Source: Rotaria sp. Silwood1 (Eukaryota > Rotifera > Eurotatoria > Philodinida > Philodinidae). From it: 64,000 nucleotides of DNA. The stretch is from assembly GCA_905250075.1 (NCBI GenBank), contig CAJNOP010000077.1, positions 339,210 to 403,209 of the forward strand. The letters are read 5' to 3'. The notes beneath the pieces are model-generated. The model had not been told where the DNA came from. It did no database searches and saw only the letters and a list, made by a program, of their open reading frames with translations. Shown here one piece after another: positions 32,523 to 45,354 of the stretch. Numbering within the stretch: the first letter of the stretch is position 1; the number at the start of each line of letters is the position of its first letter. The position numbers and the translations under genes were made by a program.

Positions 32523-35364
32523 CTGAAATAAAAACAGAGAAAAAATGCAACCTTCATTTCTAGGTAATAGAAAAGGAAAGCAGCATTAACGTTAAGCTTA
32601 CAAGATACGATCTTTAGTTGAACAATAGTTTTTCATCTTTGACTGTGATCATTTTATTGTTCATGGTGAGCAGTGTGAGTCCTCAACGTGAATTGAATCT
32701 GTAGACTTTTGAGACTGAGCTTTGAAGTTTATTTTATTTGCTTCTTCGAGCTGCTGTGATACATTTTGGAAAAAACAAAGAGCTTTTGGTCTGAAATTTT
32801 TTATATAACCAAGTTTCCTTGTTACCAGAATGTCACAAAAGATACAGCTCAGACATATGTTTCCATCTTGAGGGCTTAAATCCTTCAAAAATTCATATTT
32901 TATTCAAAGTTAGAAACACTTGACCTGCTTGAAAAACTAATACTTCGACAAAGCATTCGTTCGGACTGAAAGTTGTGGGAAATTTTGGTAAACATGAGAC
33001 TGGTTCAGGTTCAATATTTCAGATCGAAAACACGACATGTGCGTTTATCAGAAAAGATTAGAATATGTCGAGAAATGATGAAAATAATATTAATAACTCA
33101 ACTTCAAAGGCTCAGACATTTCATCGACGTTACAGCATTAAATAGCTGACTATCACTGATTTAATGACTAGAGTACTCGTGATGAACAGAGTTCGCATTT
33201 GGAAACCTTTTCTTGTGACTAGTGGTCAATTAGCATGTTAGTCGTAATGTTGATGAAAGAAGCTATAACAAACTTACGATTGCTCCAATGTACCAATATT
33301 TGTTTTATTTACTATAGCCATAGCCAATTATTGTGATATTGTCGATTGTCTATCGTCAAAAATTTTGAAATCAAAGTTCTAACTTCAATTTCTAAAATGC
33401 ATGATTCAAAGCATGAAGTAAAACTTGAATTGGCTTGGAAAAATTCAAGTTTTTGTTTTTGAAAATATTGATGTACACAATGGTGAAGCTATATTTTATT
33501 TTAATACTGAGTCATTTCCGACTAAGGTTCTTTCGAACACAGAACAACCATAGACAATTGAAAGACTCGCTTAGTTATATTCTCTTTGTGGGTCCCTTTT
33601 AGTTTTGTTAGCCGATGAATGTGCATGGAATAGCCGAAGTTAAAGGCAGTATCAGTATTTCGTCATCGCCTTTTCAAATTTTTTGTAGACTAAGATTGAA
33701 AGAATCTCCTTAAAGAATTTCTTCTTTCATTCTCTTCAAAAATACATCAAAACAGTAGAAATGAAAGAGAAAGTGGTTAAATTAAAATAAAACTATTTTA
33801 TAGTTACAATATGCTGACGTTCCTGAATTGTTTTCTATATTTGTACAAATTGAATAAATCTTGATACAAGTTATTTCCATTAGTCAGACACAGTTCTTTT
33901 TTTTGTGGCAAAGATTTAAGTTAGTTTCAACCGCATTTCATTTTGAATTAAGAAGGAGCTTTTTTAATGTGTCGAAAATTGCGTAAATGGTGAAAAATTC
34001 AAGAAAACTAACATTTATTTAATTCTATAGACTTTTGTTGGAAGAGTCTTTGTGAATACTCACAGGCTACAGCTTTTAGAGTCCAACAAAAATACTAATT
34101 TAATCTACTACTCTGGTTTAAAATCAGATCATAGAAATATAAGTGAGTTCGACCGAAGCATAAAAGTTGTTGACTCTTTATGTTTAGAGCATTTCTCGAC
34201 CAGCTTCACTGCTTTTCTAGCTAGAATCATTATTAATCTGAAGTTTTTAAGAGTATTCAAGGCTACTTTTTTGGAAAAAGATTTCGTTCGACACTATATA
34301 AAATCGAAAGAGATATCAAGCAAAAAGCTCTACGGTCATTTATTGTTCGGCAGCACTATTTTCTAGCACTATGTCAACATTATTGAATTATAGGAAACAT
34401 GGACTACTTTGTATGTATAATCGTTCGCTGTAACTAAAAAATATACAAGTCAAAATGTTAGTACTAGGGGCATTTCAAGAAAATTGCCCTTCCGAAATTT
34501 CTGAATGCCTGTTTTTATTTTATTATAGCGTTCTCAACAGTACAAGCATGAAATGAATCAATGATCTCATACCTTCACTGTAACTTGAAAACTCTCTAGA
34601 GAATCCTAACTGCAAAGAAATTTTAAGAAAAAAAGGATTTTTTCTACATGTACAGATTCGATTTTTTTGGTCTAAGTTCCCAAATGCTTACTCCCTGTGA
34701 TGACATCGTCGTCGAGCGATTTAGCAATGAAATTGCGAAGCTAACATAATTACGGACTATGACAGAAAGCTGACATGAAGTCCTAACATTACAGTTCCTT
34801 TAGGATAGTATCCTAAATCGAATAAGAACAACTGCTGCTTCTTTCAACACGTTCCCATATTTCCTGCCTAATCCAATCATAGCGTCATCCAATAACACAA
34901 AGCTCGAGATCCTGAGTGATTGCATTTGTTAGCTATGCACTTACTCCTAAAAGAGGCTCCATTTTTATATATAAAAGACGTCGAAAACTTTGTAGCTATT
35001 TAAATACATGTTCGCTATTTATTTAAGGTTAGATTTTTGCAAATATCTTTATGAATAGCTGTTTAATACGAAATACTATTCAAGGACTGACAATACTAGT
35101 AAATAAATTTTCATTATTATTAAAACGAGGATTTACTTTTTTTTAACATCACCTATTGTCTTCGAACCAGTGCGAGAAAGGTAAAACGTCAAAATATTTC
35201 GATGGAAATATCTTCATGGTGGTTAGCCATTTATTCTCCGGTACTATTTAAAGATATTCAGCACTGGTTGATAAATCTTTATAGCTGTTTAAATAAATAG
35301 TAGCGATTTCTTTATCTGGAATGTTTTGATGAGCAGTTATTACATATAATGCAATAGATAAAGA
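32523..35364. other. Intergenic, no supported gene
   Basis: AT-rich sequence. A 104-codon plus frame at 34052-34366 follows an acceptor-like CTATAG but has no recognised domain. Near 34471 GGGGCATTTCAAGAAAATTGCCC is a short imperfect hairpin reminiscent of the foldback ends at 10017. No RNA gene was seen. Confidence 0.4.
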
Positions 35365-35596
35365 CTAGCGAAAACCCGTGCATCCTGCACGGCGGTTTTC
35401 ACCTTTAATGCATTACCTCACACATTTCACTTTTCATCCGGTAAAGAACATACAGACACTCCATATTATGTATATAGATAAGTAGCCCTACGACCTCATA
35501 CTCTCATATTGCACACATTTTTATAATCCATGTAGCCTTCGGTCTTATATTCCTTGTAGCCTTATCTCCCTATTAACTTACGCCCGTCAAGGCCTA

Positions 35597-36445
35597 TGCG
35601 TATCACACTATAATAGCCCTTGAGGGCCTATGGGCACCCCCATAGGATAGCCCTTGAAGACCTATGGGTACCCCCATAGGATAACCATTGGGGACCTATG
35701 GGTACCTCCATAGGATAGCCCTTGAGGACCTATGGGTACCCCCATAGGATAGCCCTTGGGAACCTATGGATACCCCCATAGGTTAGCACTTAAGCACCTA
35801 TGGGTACCCCCATATAATAGCCCTTGGGAGCCTATGGGTACCCCACATAGGATAGCCGTTGAAGACGTATGGGTACCCCCATAGGATAGCCCTTGGGGCC
35901 CTATAGGTACCTCCATAGGATAGCCCTTGAAGACCTATGGGCACCCCATAGGAAAGCCCTTGGGAACCTATGGGTACCTCCATAGGATAGCCCTTGAGGA
36001 CCTATGGGTACCCCCCCCCCCCAATAGGATAACCCTTGGGGNNNNNNNNNNNNNNNNNNNNNNNNNNNNNNNNNNNNNNNNNNNNNNNNNNNNNNNNNNN
36101 NNNNNNNNNNNNNNNNNNNNNNNNNNNNNNNNNNNNNNNNNGGGGACCTCCATAGGATAGCCCTTGAGGACCTATGAGTACCCCATAGGATAGCCCTTGA
36201 GGACTTATGGGTACCCCCATAGGATAGCCCTTGGGAACCTATGGGTACCCCCATAGGTTAGCACTTAAGGACCTATGGGTACCCCCATATAATAGCCCTT
36301 GGAGACCCACGGGTACCCGCATATAATAGGTCTTGGAGACCTATGGGTACTCCCATAGGATAGCCCTTGAGGACCTTTGGGTATCCCCATAGGATAGCCC
36401 TTTGGGACCTATAAGTCCCCCATATAATAGCCCCTGGAGATCTCC
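35597..36445. repeat. 34-bp hairpin minisatellite with assembly gap
   Basis: Roughly 25 units of 34 bp, typically ATAGGATAGCCCTTGAGGAC followed by CTATGGGTACCCCC. Every well-kept unit contains CCTATGGGTACCCCCATAGG across the unit boundary, a perfect 8-bp stem with a TACC loop. Bases 36042-36141 are 100 N, the expected outcome of assembly failure here, so copy number is a minimum. The long open frames across this region arise from the repeat and are not genes. Confidence 0.92.
36042..36141. other. Assembly gap (100 N)
   Basis: One hundred undetermined bases inside the 34-bp hairpin repeat; the round length suggests a placeholder rather than a measured gap. Confidence 0.98.
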
Positions 36446-36513
36446 CCTTATAGCCGTATTTGACCTTTGACCCGGCACAGAGACACACACACACTGAACA
36501 TTATATATATAGA

Positions 36514-39139
36514 TGTTCAGTATTATTTTAAATTAAATGATCTGCAAAAGTTTAAGACACTTTTTACTGTGATGTTTTCCGTGAGAAGAAAACAAGTATA
36601 GGACATGTTTTGAATGCCATATAGAGTTAGAGTCAAGGTCTACATAAACCACTAATTGTAGATCTAATTGATTGTAACATGAAGAAAGAGAAGCAACTTC
36701 AATTTTCCTCTAGTAGGGAAAAGTTTAAGACACTTAATATTTTGTTGATGCTATAACTACTGAAAAGCAGAGACAATTTTCAAAAGTAATATACGTTGCA
36801 GCATTGAACGAACTATATTGTAGTATAAACATTGCTGAAAAATTATTACACTAATAATTTTCTGAACACTTTTATACTAGTCTCTACATTTAGGTAGCTA
36901 TATCATAAAGAAATTACCAAGTATCTTAAGTTTTTGTTATTTACTTTATATGGATAGTTATTACAACAAGCTCGCACCATTTTTTATGAGTATATTTCCT
37001 ACATTAGGCGCTCCTAGATTTAAACCTTGATTATGTTTTTAAGTTTTTGCTATATTATTCAGCACATCGTATGTATTTGGATTGATTTTAGAAAAACCTG
37101 AAAATTTGATTCTCGTAAAGGATAACGGCTGAACGCTTTAAATAGTTATGATGATTTAAATAGCTGAATATGTATTTAAAAAATATCGTTTTTGAGAACC
37201 TATAATTTTTCACACAGCATTATATTTAATTTTCAGCAAGTCAAATACGTTCGAGATGATAAAAGGACACAATACCGAACGGTTACATTTCTATGGTGAC
37301 ATTCAAAAGCTGAATCGACAATCTAAGTTTCAGACGCTTTGTGAGGAGGATAGCTGTGCAGTAGCTAACAGAACTCGAAATCGATTCGAATTGACTAATA
37401 TGCTGGCCGAATCTAATCGAATCTATGTTTCTTTTTCTTTTTGTTGACAGTGGCCTCTTGATTTTTCTCATATATCGTTATCGACGAGTGTGTATGAATT
37501 GGTATAAAAGATGATCGCTAATAAAGAACGTGTTATCTTATTCATTTCTTTTTTTTTCAGTCTAAACGGTCGTCTAACGTTAGTAATTGAATTTTACATG
37601 AATGTCACTAATAACTATGTTAAACTTTGACGATAATTAGTCATCCACTTCTTCTTGTGCAACACTAACTCATGCATAATTTTCGTCAACATCAACTTAG
37701 GCTCCAAACAGACTGAAAAAAATAAGACGAATTATAAAAACAAGAGAAGAATGAAAAACAATTCTCATCACGAGGAGACAATATTGTTGAAAAACCCATA
37801 GTAATATAAAATATATAATATGTTTTTTAACTGAATCTAAACCGAATCGAATCGAATACAAAACTTTGAAAACAAATCCGAATCAAATCGAATAGAGTAT
37901 AACTTTTGTCGAGTCGAATCGAATCAATTTGACATTTCGAAAATGTAGATCGAATCGAACCGAATCGAGCTTTTATCATTCTTTTCGGGCTCTGGTAGCT
38001 ACTCTGTGCAATTCATTTTTTAAAGAATTCCAGGAAGTTTTGGCTACATAGATGACAATTACAATAATATGAAAATACAACGAAACAAGGTTAGTGGTTC
38101 TAACGAGAGTCGAAAAATGCAATCGATACACATAACAACAAAAACCTCGTGAAAAGACTACAATGTGGAAAGACATACATTTTTAAATATTATTTATAGG
38201 AACTTTTGTATGTCGACGACCAGAATAATAGTGTAATATATCGTCTTTGTTCTATGAGTCAGAGAAAACACTATGTTGCCTATACATACAACGAGTAATA
38301 ATATTGGCTTTTATGCATTCATACCTACACGCTAATTCATAAAGTATAACTTATCCTATATTGTTTGCATATGCATGCTTTGTTTGCAATGCTCTGAAGC
38401 GCTTACAAAGGGGATAGAATGTAAAAGGGAAAAAGAACAGAATGCAAAGAATAGAGAAAAATAAAATAACGAGGTAGACATGTGACCATAAAGTTAAATA
38501 CACTAGCAAAGCATGACTATTAAAAGAATAGATATGTAATGATTAAGAACTTTTTTGTTGTTATACTCGCAAATGTAACATTCGTAAATGCTTACATGAT
38601 AATATAAGAAGAAATCATAATATTTAAGGATTAAGCAACAAGCTAAATATGATGAATGTTTACAGTTGTCACTGATGTGATCATAAAAAGTATTGTCTCT
38701 ACTCATGCGAAGATAAGAGAATAAATATAGTAACCATAAGAATCAAGGATAAAAACAAATCAGAAATTTGTGAAGAGGCAAGCAAACGAAAGAGAGAAAA
38801 GATAAAGATAAGTGAAGCGAAGAAGGACGCTCCTAAGTGTTTCAAAGCAAAGAAAAACAAGAAAAAAGAAAAAGAAGAAAAAAGGTAAAGAGAAGAAAAA
38901 AGGTAAAGAGAAGAAAGAATGGAGAATGATTATGCATGCTCTTTTCTTTGTATACAACTACTTTAGCTCAAAAAATGATATTCATTTTAATAGAAATTAT
39001 TCATGATTTTCTATCAACTGCTTCATAGGATTACTACAAGAAAACTGACCAAAGTGATCCTTCTTTTTTTTATGAAAATCATTTCAAAGAACGATATGCT
39101 TGTTTTAATAAGAATGTTGAGTTGATATTTGACATGAAT
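36514..39139. other. Intergenic with simple repeats
   Basis: AAAAGTTTAAGACACTT occurs at 36546 and again at 36720, with inverse-looking AAGTTTTTGCTA near 37041, a possible worn Tc1-like end. 37838-37970 is rich in the degenerate pentamer GAATC (CGAATCGAATCGAATAC and similar). Overlapping frames at 37256-37471 have no domain. 38850-38925 is a purine-only tract (AAGAAAAAGGTAAAG type) that produces a lysine-rich frame. No supported gene. Confidence 0.45.
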
Positions 39140-39640
39140 TAATTCTCTTTTCTCTTCTTTCATTTTTAATTGAATTTAATTCATTTGAAGTTGATATTAA
39201 TATTTTCTTCAAAAATTTTTTCAAAAAATTAGTGATGTTTCGTATTTCCATGAGATACTTCGCCAGACATTAAGTTTAAGACAAATGACATCTAAATAAA
39301 TGTAATAAGAACAAACAATGTATTTTTCTTTTCTTTCAGTATTGGTCATTCGTCTGATTGTGATATGAAAAAACATTCAATTTAAATCTACCTATTACTA
39401 TTACCGTCTTGTTTATTCCTAACACTATCAAACGAATGACTAGTATTAATAGATGAGAAACATACATTGTTTGTTCTTATTGTAATTATTTAAATGTCAT
39501 TTGTCTTAAATTTAATGTTTGATGAAGTGTCTCATCGAGATACAAAATGTCACTGATTTTTTTTAAATAGATTTTTAAATAAATTATTAATATCAAGTTA
39601 AAATAAATTAAATTAAAAATGAAAGAAAAGAACATTCTAA
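39140..39640. mobile_element. 500-bp foldback (palindromic) element
   Basis: The segment from about 39148 (TTTCATTTTTAATTGAATTT) is inverted at about 39630, and the pairing runs most of the way to a centre near 39390. The best-kept stretch is TTAAGACAAATGACAT plus AATAAGAACAAACAATGTA (left, about 39276-39322) against TACATTGTTTGTTCTTATT and ATGTCATTTGTCTTAA (right, about 39464-39510). No coding capacity, so a MITE-like foldback is likely. Confidence 0.75.
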
Positions 39641-40809
39641 TCTCATTTGAATGTACTCATGTAAAAAAAATAATCGAAAAAATTAACAAATTCATGGTTT
39701 TTATTAATATTAAGTGTAACTTATTGATAAAAACCAAATGATTATGACTTTCTGCGATTAAACAGAAGATTACAATTGTTTTTTTTTCGCCAATTTGATT
39801 CAAAATCAATTATTTCTCTTTGATTAGCATCGTTGTTTGAATTGAAATCGTATAAATCGATTACCGGCGAGTATAACCGCTAGCTTACGATTTATTTTTA
39901 ATCAGTTAAAATCAATTTTTGAGAATAATTAATCTTCTTCAGTGGTTGATGTTTTTTTCTCGCTTTAAATCAACTAATTTTACCCATGTAGAAAAAAATC
40001 GTCACAAAGTTATATCAAAATCAGTTTTCCAAAAATAATTACAAAAATACTATTAAGTGCACTATGTTTGACTAAATTCAAGAAAATAATAAACTAAATG
40101 AAGGCTTTTTCAGGCAATAATCGATTAAAAAGTCGAGTAGATTTTCATTGGTTTCAACAATAATCTATGAAAATCTATTTTGTTTACCATAATATGAATA
40201 ATCAATGAGAAATCCAATCGATTTTAACTGATTTCCAGGGATGTGTAGGTGTAAATGGGGGTATGGTTCAATAAGAGATACACGCCGATATCCACGAACA
40301 CACCCACACCGTTTTTTTTTTGATTTCTTTGATTTAACTAGAGAAACAAACAATGGAAAAACTTAAAGCATTAAGAGAGGAACACTGAGTAGTGATTTTG
40401 TGGAAATCGAAAAATGCCTGCTTTTTGTCTTTCAGTTAAAAGTAATGACTTTGAACAGTATTTATGAACTTTGTCCGTATCAAAACAAAAACTACTTCAC
40501 AGTGATGCCTGTCATTTCAAAAAAATATTTCATTAAGTTTGACAAATAGTTAAGTTACTCGAATTTACTTTCCTCACGGATTTTTGGCACTATCGAAACT
40601 ATTCAATTCTTCGATATGTGCGATTTGAATTAAACTATTAAATATTATTTTTTTGTACGTTGTTCATAATATGTATTCATCTGTTATATTTGTTCTATCT
40701 AGAATAAACATTTTTTTTTATAGAACACGAATAGTATTATTTCATAACTCCCACGCCCACATCCTGAAGGCTAAATTTGGAGAAGAACAAAATGTTTCTT
40801 TTTCTTTAG
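39641..40809. other. Intergenic, one telomere-like hairpin
   Basis: AT-rich with repeated ATCGATT-like words. 40235-40312 holds GGATGTGTAGGTGTAAATGG followed by CACGAACACACCCACACC, a foldback of the dispersed family. No supported gene. Confidence 0.4.
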
Positions 40810-41071
40810 GAAAAGAATTAGCCAGTTCTTTACTGTTAAGTCAACGGGACATGGTAATGATGCTGATCAGATCGACAACGACAATGCATCTCCAAGTGAT
40901 GGTAAGGTCAAAGATATTGAAGAACAAAACGAAAAGCATGGAGAAAAAATTGCTCGTGATTATAAAATATTTGTCAATGTCTTCGATGAAGGGACGCAAA
41001 ATAATAACAAAATTCTATCCATCTTCAAAATCATTTTTGCGAAAACCAAAGTTCAACTATCTCATAATTGA
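40810..41071 (+). CDS. Orphan coding-like exon, acidic/basic protein tail
   Basis: A pyrimidine-rich tract ending TTTCTTTAG directly precedes 40810. The frame from 40811 gives 86 residues to TGA at 41069: KRISQFFTVKSTGHGNDADQ, then IDNDNASPSDGKVKDIEEQN and EKHGEKIARDYKIFVNVFD. This composition is much more protein-like than the longer overlapping frame at 40653-41090, which I set aside. KRISQFF resembles the PIP-box-like start of some BED/hAT-type transposon proteins and repair proteins, but that is weak. No partner exon was found, so it could be a gene fragment. Function unknown. Confidence 0.35.
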
Positions 41072-44000
41072 AATTGTTTATATAAGATAAGATAATGTTG
41101 CGTGCTCTCATGCGACTAAGAAGATCATAGATTTGCCTCAATTATTCACGAACACCAATATTACAATTAAATGATTCGATTTTTCTGATTCACAACGAAC
41201 GAAGGGAATGTCTTTTTTAGATATGTCTCTACTATTCTTGTCTTTGTCTTAAACAAATTCATCAGATTGATATATTTCCTTATTGAAATCACATGTTTGT
41301 CATTGTTCCAACAAGAGACGCGATGTGTAGACCAAGCGTATAGGTGTTTAGGTGAAAAGAAGATACTTCTACCAATAGTTACACCTTCACTCAATATTGC
41401 TTGAGCATTCTTATGATCATCTTGAGTTTTTGAATTCACTTAAGTATTTTCAATATGAAAAGGATATGGGTGTGGGTATGAGTATCAATCACCCTTGGAT
41501 CCACGCGCACCCACATCCCACAGCATTAATCTTTAGCAATGAGAGCGTTCTAGATTTGCAACACAGTTTGTTGATTCTTCCAGTTGTAGAAAAGCATCAC
41601 ATATTTCTCTGAGCAATGTGCCATTTTGATCTAGAAGGTTCAGCCAACAGCTTAGACAATCGACTATCTATTAGTTTCTTTGTCACTTTCTCTTCCACAC
41701 GTACTACGATAACGCGATCAATAAAGTAAAAACTACTTCGATGCTTCTTCTCCACAACAGGAACGAAGCAGCTAACAATGCGTCTGCGCAGTTATTTCTG
41801 GTCAAGTATAGAGACGAAAATATTTTCTTACGAGAATTTGAGTAAAGGTGCGGAACGGTTGTAGTCACTATTGTAAGATGGAGGTTTTGGAGGTGGTCCC
41901 ACAGTTATAGTGAGAGAGTGAAGCTCTGAGGGGAAGAATGTACCGAGGGTGCAACTGAAGAGAAGACTCTCATACACTTATCGTCATCTGTACCCACACG
42001 CGCTCGGGTGTAGGGGTATTGTGTGGGGTGTGAGTGTAGATGTACCTATTGCTTTTCTTTTCTCCCATACAAACATTTTCACATTCCGCAACCGACTTGC
42101 CTGTACTACGATAGATGTTTTGAATTTGCAAATTCTCAGATTCTTAGTATTCGGGGAGATCATATTCTTCCTAGAATATAATTGGTATTCATACAAGAGC
42201 AGCCCTCTTCTTCCTGAATATTATTGGTTTGGTTGTGCCCGGCAGCTGTTTCGCTGTTACTTTTACACAAAGACGTAGTTTTAAATAATATCATTGTTGT
42301 TTTTATGTGGTCTAATGAAATTCGCAGTTCTATCGTTTTGGTTTGTGGTCTCCTTCATAACTGTACTTGATGAATATAGTAGAAGACACTATGAAGCGAA
42401 CGAATCATACTCAACATAGACCACTTCAAAGGAGTGAAATGATTGAAACGATCAAACAATCATTAGATGGCTGCAGAAAAGTCAATGGATGGGGTCAGTA
42501 GCTGACATATGTGGAAAAATCGATCATGTTAAGTAAAGTTGCTCATGGATGTCAATTTTATGCCTGTCTCAATCGTTTTTAATACTCGGAACATGTTTGC
42601 GCTCTGTATATACATTCTAAATAGTTTTTTTCGTTTCTGAATCTTCCCACGAGGTTACTCACCACGAACAAGTAACTATAGTGAAACGCTTTCGAAAAAA
42701 TTTGAATGATTATCTGTTATTGATTTTTCTCTTATGTCCTACACTGTCTAATTGTCTTTTCGAATGATTTGTTTCTTACTTTTGCAGCATGGTGTCATTT
42801 TCTGTTTCACTTCTGTCTCTTTTTTTCGTTTTTTAAATTCTTTTCAAATAAATATTCTATTGCGATGGAATCTACATAGCAACATTAAAACATTCACGGA
42901 AAGATTAGACGACGAATGATTGCAAAGGAGAAAAAAAATTCATGCTCATTTAGCGAAACTCATTTCGCATCGAATACAAATAATAATATTCATTTCAGTA
43001 TGAGTTGAAGTGATTGAAACTGTTTCAAAATAGACAAGAACTAACGATGAAACATTTTATTGCATCTCTATTCAAAGATTCTATTATAAATAATTAACAG
43101 AGGCCGATTGTTCTAAAAAGTTGTGCATTGTGTACTATATTGAAATAACTAAAGCTTACATTATCATGAGCATGAGAAAATTGTTCTATTAGATGATACT
43201 AAAACTTATCATAATTGTCAATATAATTTTTCTTGGAATGCGGGTGAATATGATATTGAAGGGTGCACAAACAGCGACCGCCGTACTTCGCAACAGTATA
43301 AACCTACATCCAAGACAGCACCCACCAACAGCTCCATCGCTCACTGCAAAGCCACACTATGCACACAGGACATCGTGCCTAGAGTCGATGCCACGAAAAC
43401 ACGGACATACGCGATAACACACAGAGAACAAGTTTACATGTGATTTTTCTCAACACCATAAGTCTGTCACACATCATTACTCCAATTCTCCACCCACACA
43501 CACACGTACATACATCCAAACCCAGACCCAAACCGACATCCACATCTATACTCCACGACAACACTTGGAGAAAAGTAACCGAGTAATGAGATGAAGTAGA
43601 AAGGGATGAGCGTGATTTTCAGAGATGGGATCAGTTAGTGTTTCTTTTCGTAATCAAGCTGAACGGAAAAGTCCTCGAATCGATCTAGTTGTCTAAAAAA
43701 CTTCGAATCAGGCCGAAAATTTATCAAACCATATCCGTTCCATCTCTGATGGCTATTGAACTGTATGTGTCATGACCTACAACAGTTCGGCCACTCTTTG
43801 TGGCAAGCACTCATTGTATACACTTTTTATCTGGGCTAGAAGTCAAGACACTCGATTGCTTTTTCAAAAACTCACATGATACGGAAGATAATGATATGCA
43901 GTTTTCAGCGTTCCATAGCCAAAATCTCTTGTCAGAAATAGAACGAGTATCGAATTGTTACTAGATCTTTGAACAATCACATTTTATTTTCGAAAGCTAA

Positions 44001-45354
44001 CAGAGTAGTCTATTGATTTTTTCCGTTCGCTATGTGATGTTGAATGTTCTCGACAGAATAACTCGTGTCAGAAGTTTTGGTTGGTTTTTAAGGAGCTCTA
44101 AAACTTACATATTGTTTGGCCGAATACTTTCCAAAATGCATGAAAGGATGGAATATCGCTCAGACTAAACCTCATCGCTGTGTTGGTTGTTAAAAACAAA
44201 CTGCAAAAAACATACGGAATCTTACAGTAAGTGAAAAAAACTATTTTCGATCGTTTCCATCAAAATTTTAAAACTTTCTAATTTCACTGAAATAAATCTG
44301 AATTTCTTCAAATTTTCAGAATATACTCCACTTTATGTGCTCAGAATGGTTTTGTAACGAAAGCTAATAAAACACACCGTTTTGATCAACAAGATCTCTG
44401 GAAAACTTTACACAGACAAGCGAATTTCTTACTAGTTCATTAAGTCTCTCTTCACTTACTTTAAACTTTTCATTAGTTGTCGAATTATCTTGTCAAAGAC
44501 TAGCATAGTCATGAAGTTCAATCTGAGTGATAATTTATTCTTTCATGCATTTCTGAAATCATCAATCCAACAATGTAAAAGTTCTTAAACTTTCCCAAAA
44601 CCTGTTGGCACTCCTCATCCGAACAAAGATAAACTTTTATTTACGTTTATCTAATTCTATCGACAATACGCAGGAGTGCATACGTAAGAAAAAAATAAAC
44701 AAGTTGGTCCATCAGCTTTGAGCAATACAGCACTAATGATCAAACATTGACTAAAAAGCCACTTTTCCTGAAACTTGTGGAACAAGATCTTACTTTTAAA
44801 AACATGCCTTAGATTCCTGACTATCGAGAACTAAGAGCTGCATACTATTATCTGACGTGTTACGTGGCTTTTTCAAAAACAAAAATCTTCGAGTGTTCTT
44901 ACTTTTCTCACTAATAGTAATATATGCAAATAAATAGATAACGAGAGTGTTCCATAGTGTTACATTATCAGAAGAACTTCTTACTAAGAAAAATATTGCG
45001 ATGATTACATTAGACAGAAATGTGGCAACAAATTGGTCATGTAATGCTTAAATAGATTCATAATAATCACAGTCCATTCTAGTGTCAATTGAAACTTAAC
45101 ATGTAATTACCAAAATTCAGAAACTTTCAAAAGCAAGAAAACAAGAATTAAATAATAGAGTACTCAATTCATTAATTATGCTAGAATAGTTAATTGAAAA
45201 AAAAGTTCTTACATAAAGTTCATTGAACCAATCTTCTTTCAACCGCAACAAACTGATTGAATCTTGTATGCTATTTGCAAGATTTTCATTATCTTCACAT
45301 TTATTTTTATAACAAATAAAAACATCAAAAACCAAAAAATCAACTGATACAAAA
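41072..45354. other. Gene-poor stretch downstream of RPAC2, with telomere-like tracts
   Basis: Telomere-like foldbacks lie at 41464-41522 (GGGTGTGGGTATGAG ... CGCACCCACATCCC) and 41985-42044 (ACCCACACGCGCTCGGGTGT ... GTGTGGGGTGTGAGTGTAG). A long C-rich degenerate tract lies at about 43290-43550. On the minus strand, about 45350-45215 reads FDVFICYKNKCEDNENLANS and on to LLRLKEDWFNEL before a GTAAGA donor. This is protein-like, but its continuation stops at once, so I do not call a gene. Frames at 41167-41612 and 41949-42278 are unsupported. Confidence 0.4.

Larger units (their letters stand above)
35365..36513 (-). mobile_element. Non-autonomous Helitron-like element filled with 34-bp hairpin repeats
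   Basis: Read on the minus strand, the element begins TCTATATATATAATG at 36513 with a flanking A. It ends with the hairpin CCGTGCA-GGA-TGCACGG (complement of 35376-35392), then GTTTTCG, then CTAG at 35368-35365 with a flanking T. The 5' TC, 3' CTRR, subterminal hairpin and A/T insertion point are all Helitron hallmarks. No Rep/helicase is encoded, so it would need helper functions in trans. Most of the body is the 34-bp minisatellite listed separately. A 100-N assembly gap lies inside, so the true length is unknown. Confidence 0.75.

Noticed and set aside
35798-36494. Several Gly/Tyr/Arg-rich open frames on both strands
   Set aside because: They are translations of the 34-bp hairpin repeat, and some run across the N gap.
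38812-39006. Lysine-rich frame
   Set aside because: It is the translation of a purine-only low-complexity tract.
40653-41090. 145-codon plus-strand frame
   Set aside because: A different frame within it (40811-41071) has far more protein-like composition and begins at a good acceptor; the longer frame is its shadow.
45117-45335. Third gene downstream of RPAC2
   Set aside because: It has a protein-like stretch and a good donor, but the spliced continuation stops after two codons and no homology is recognised.
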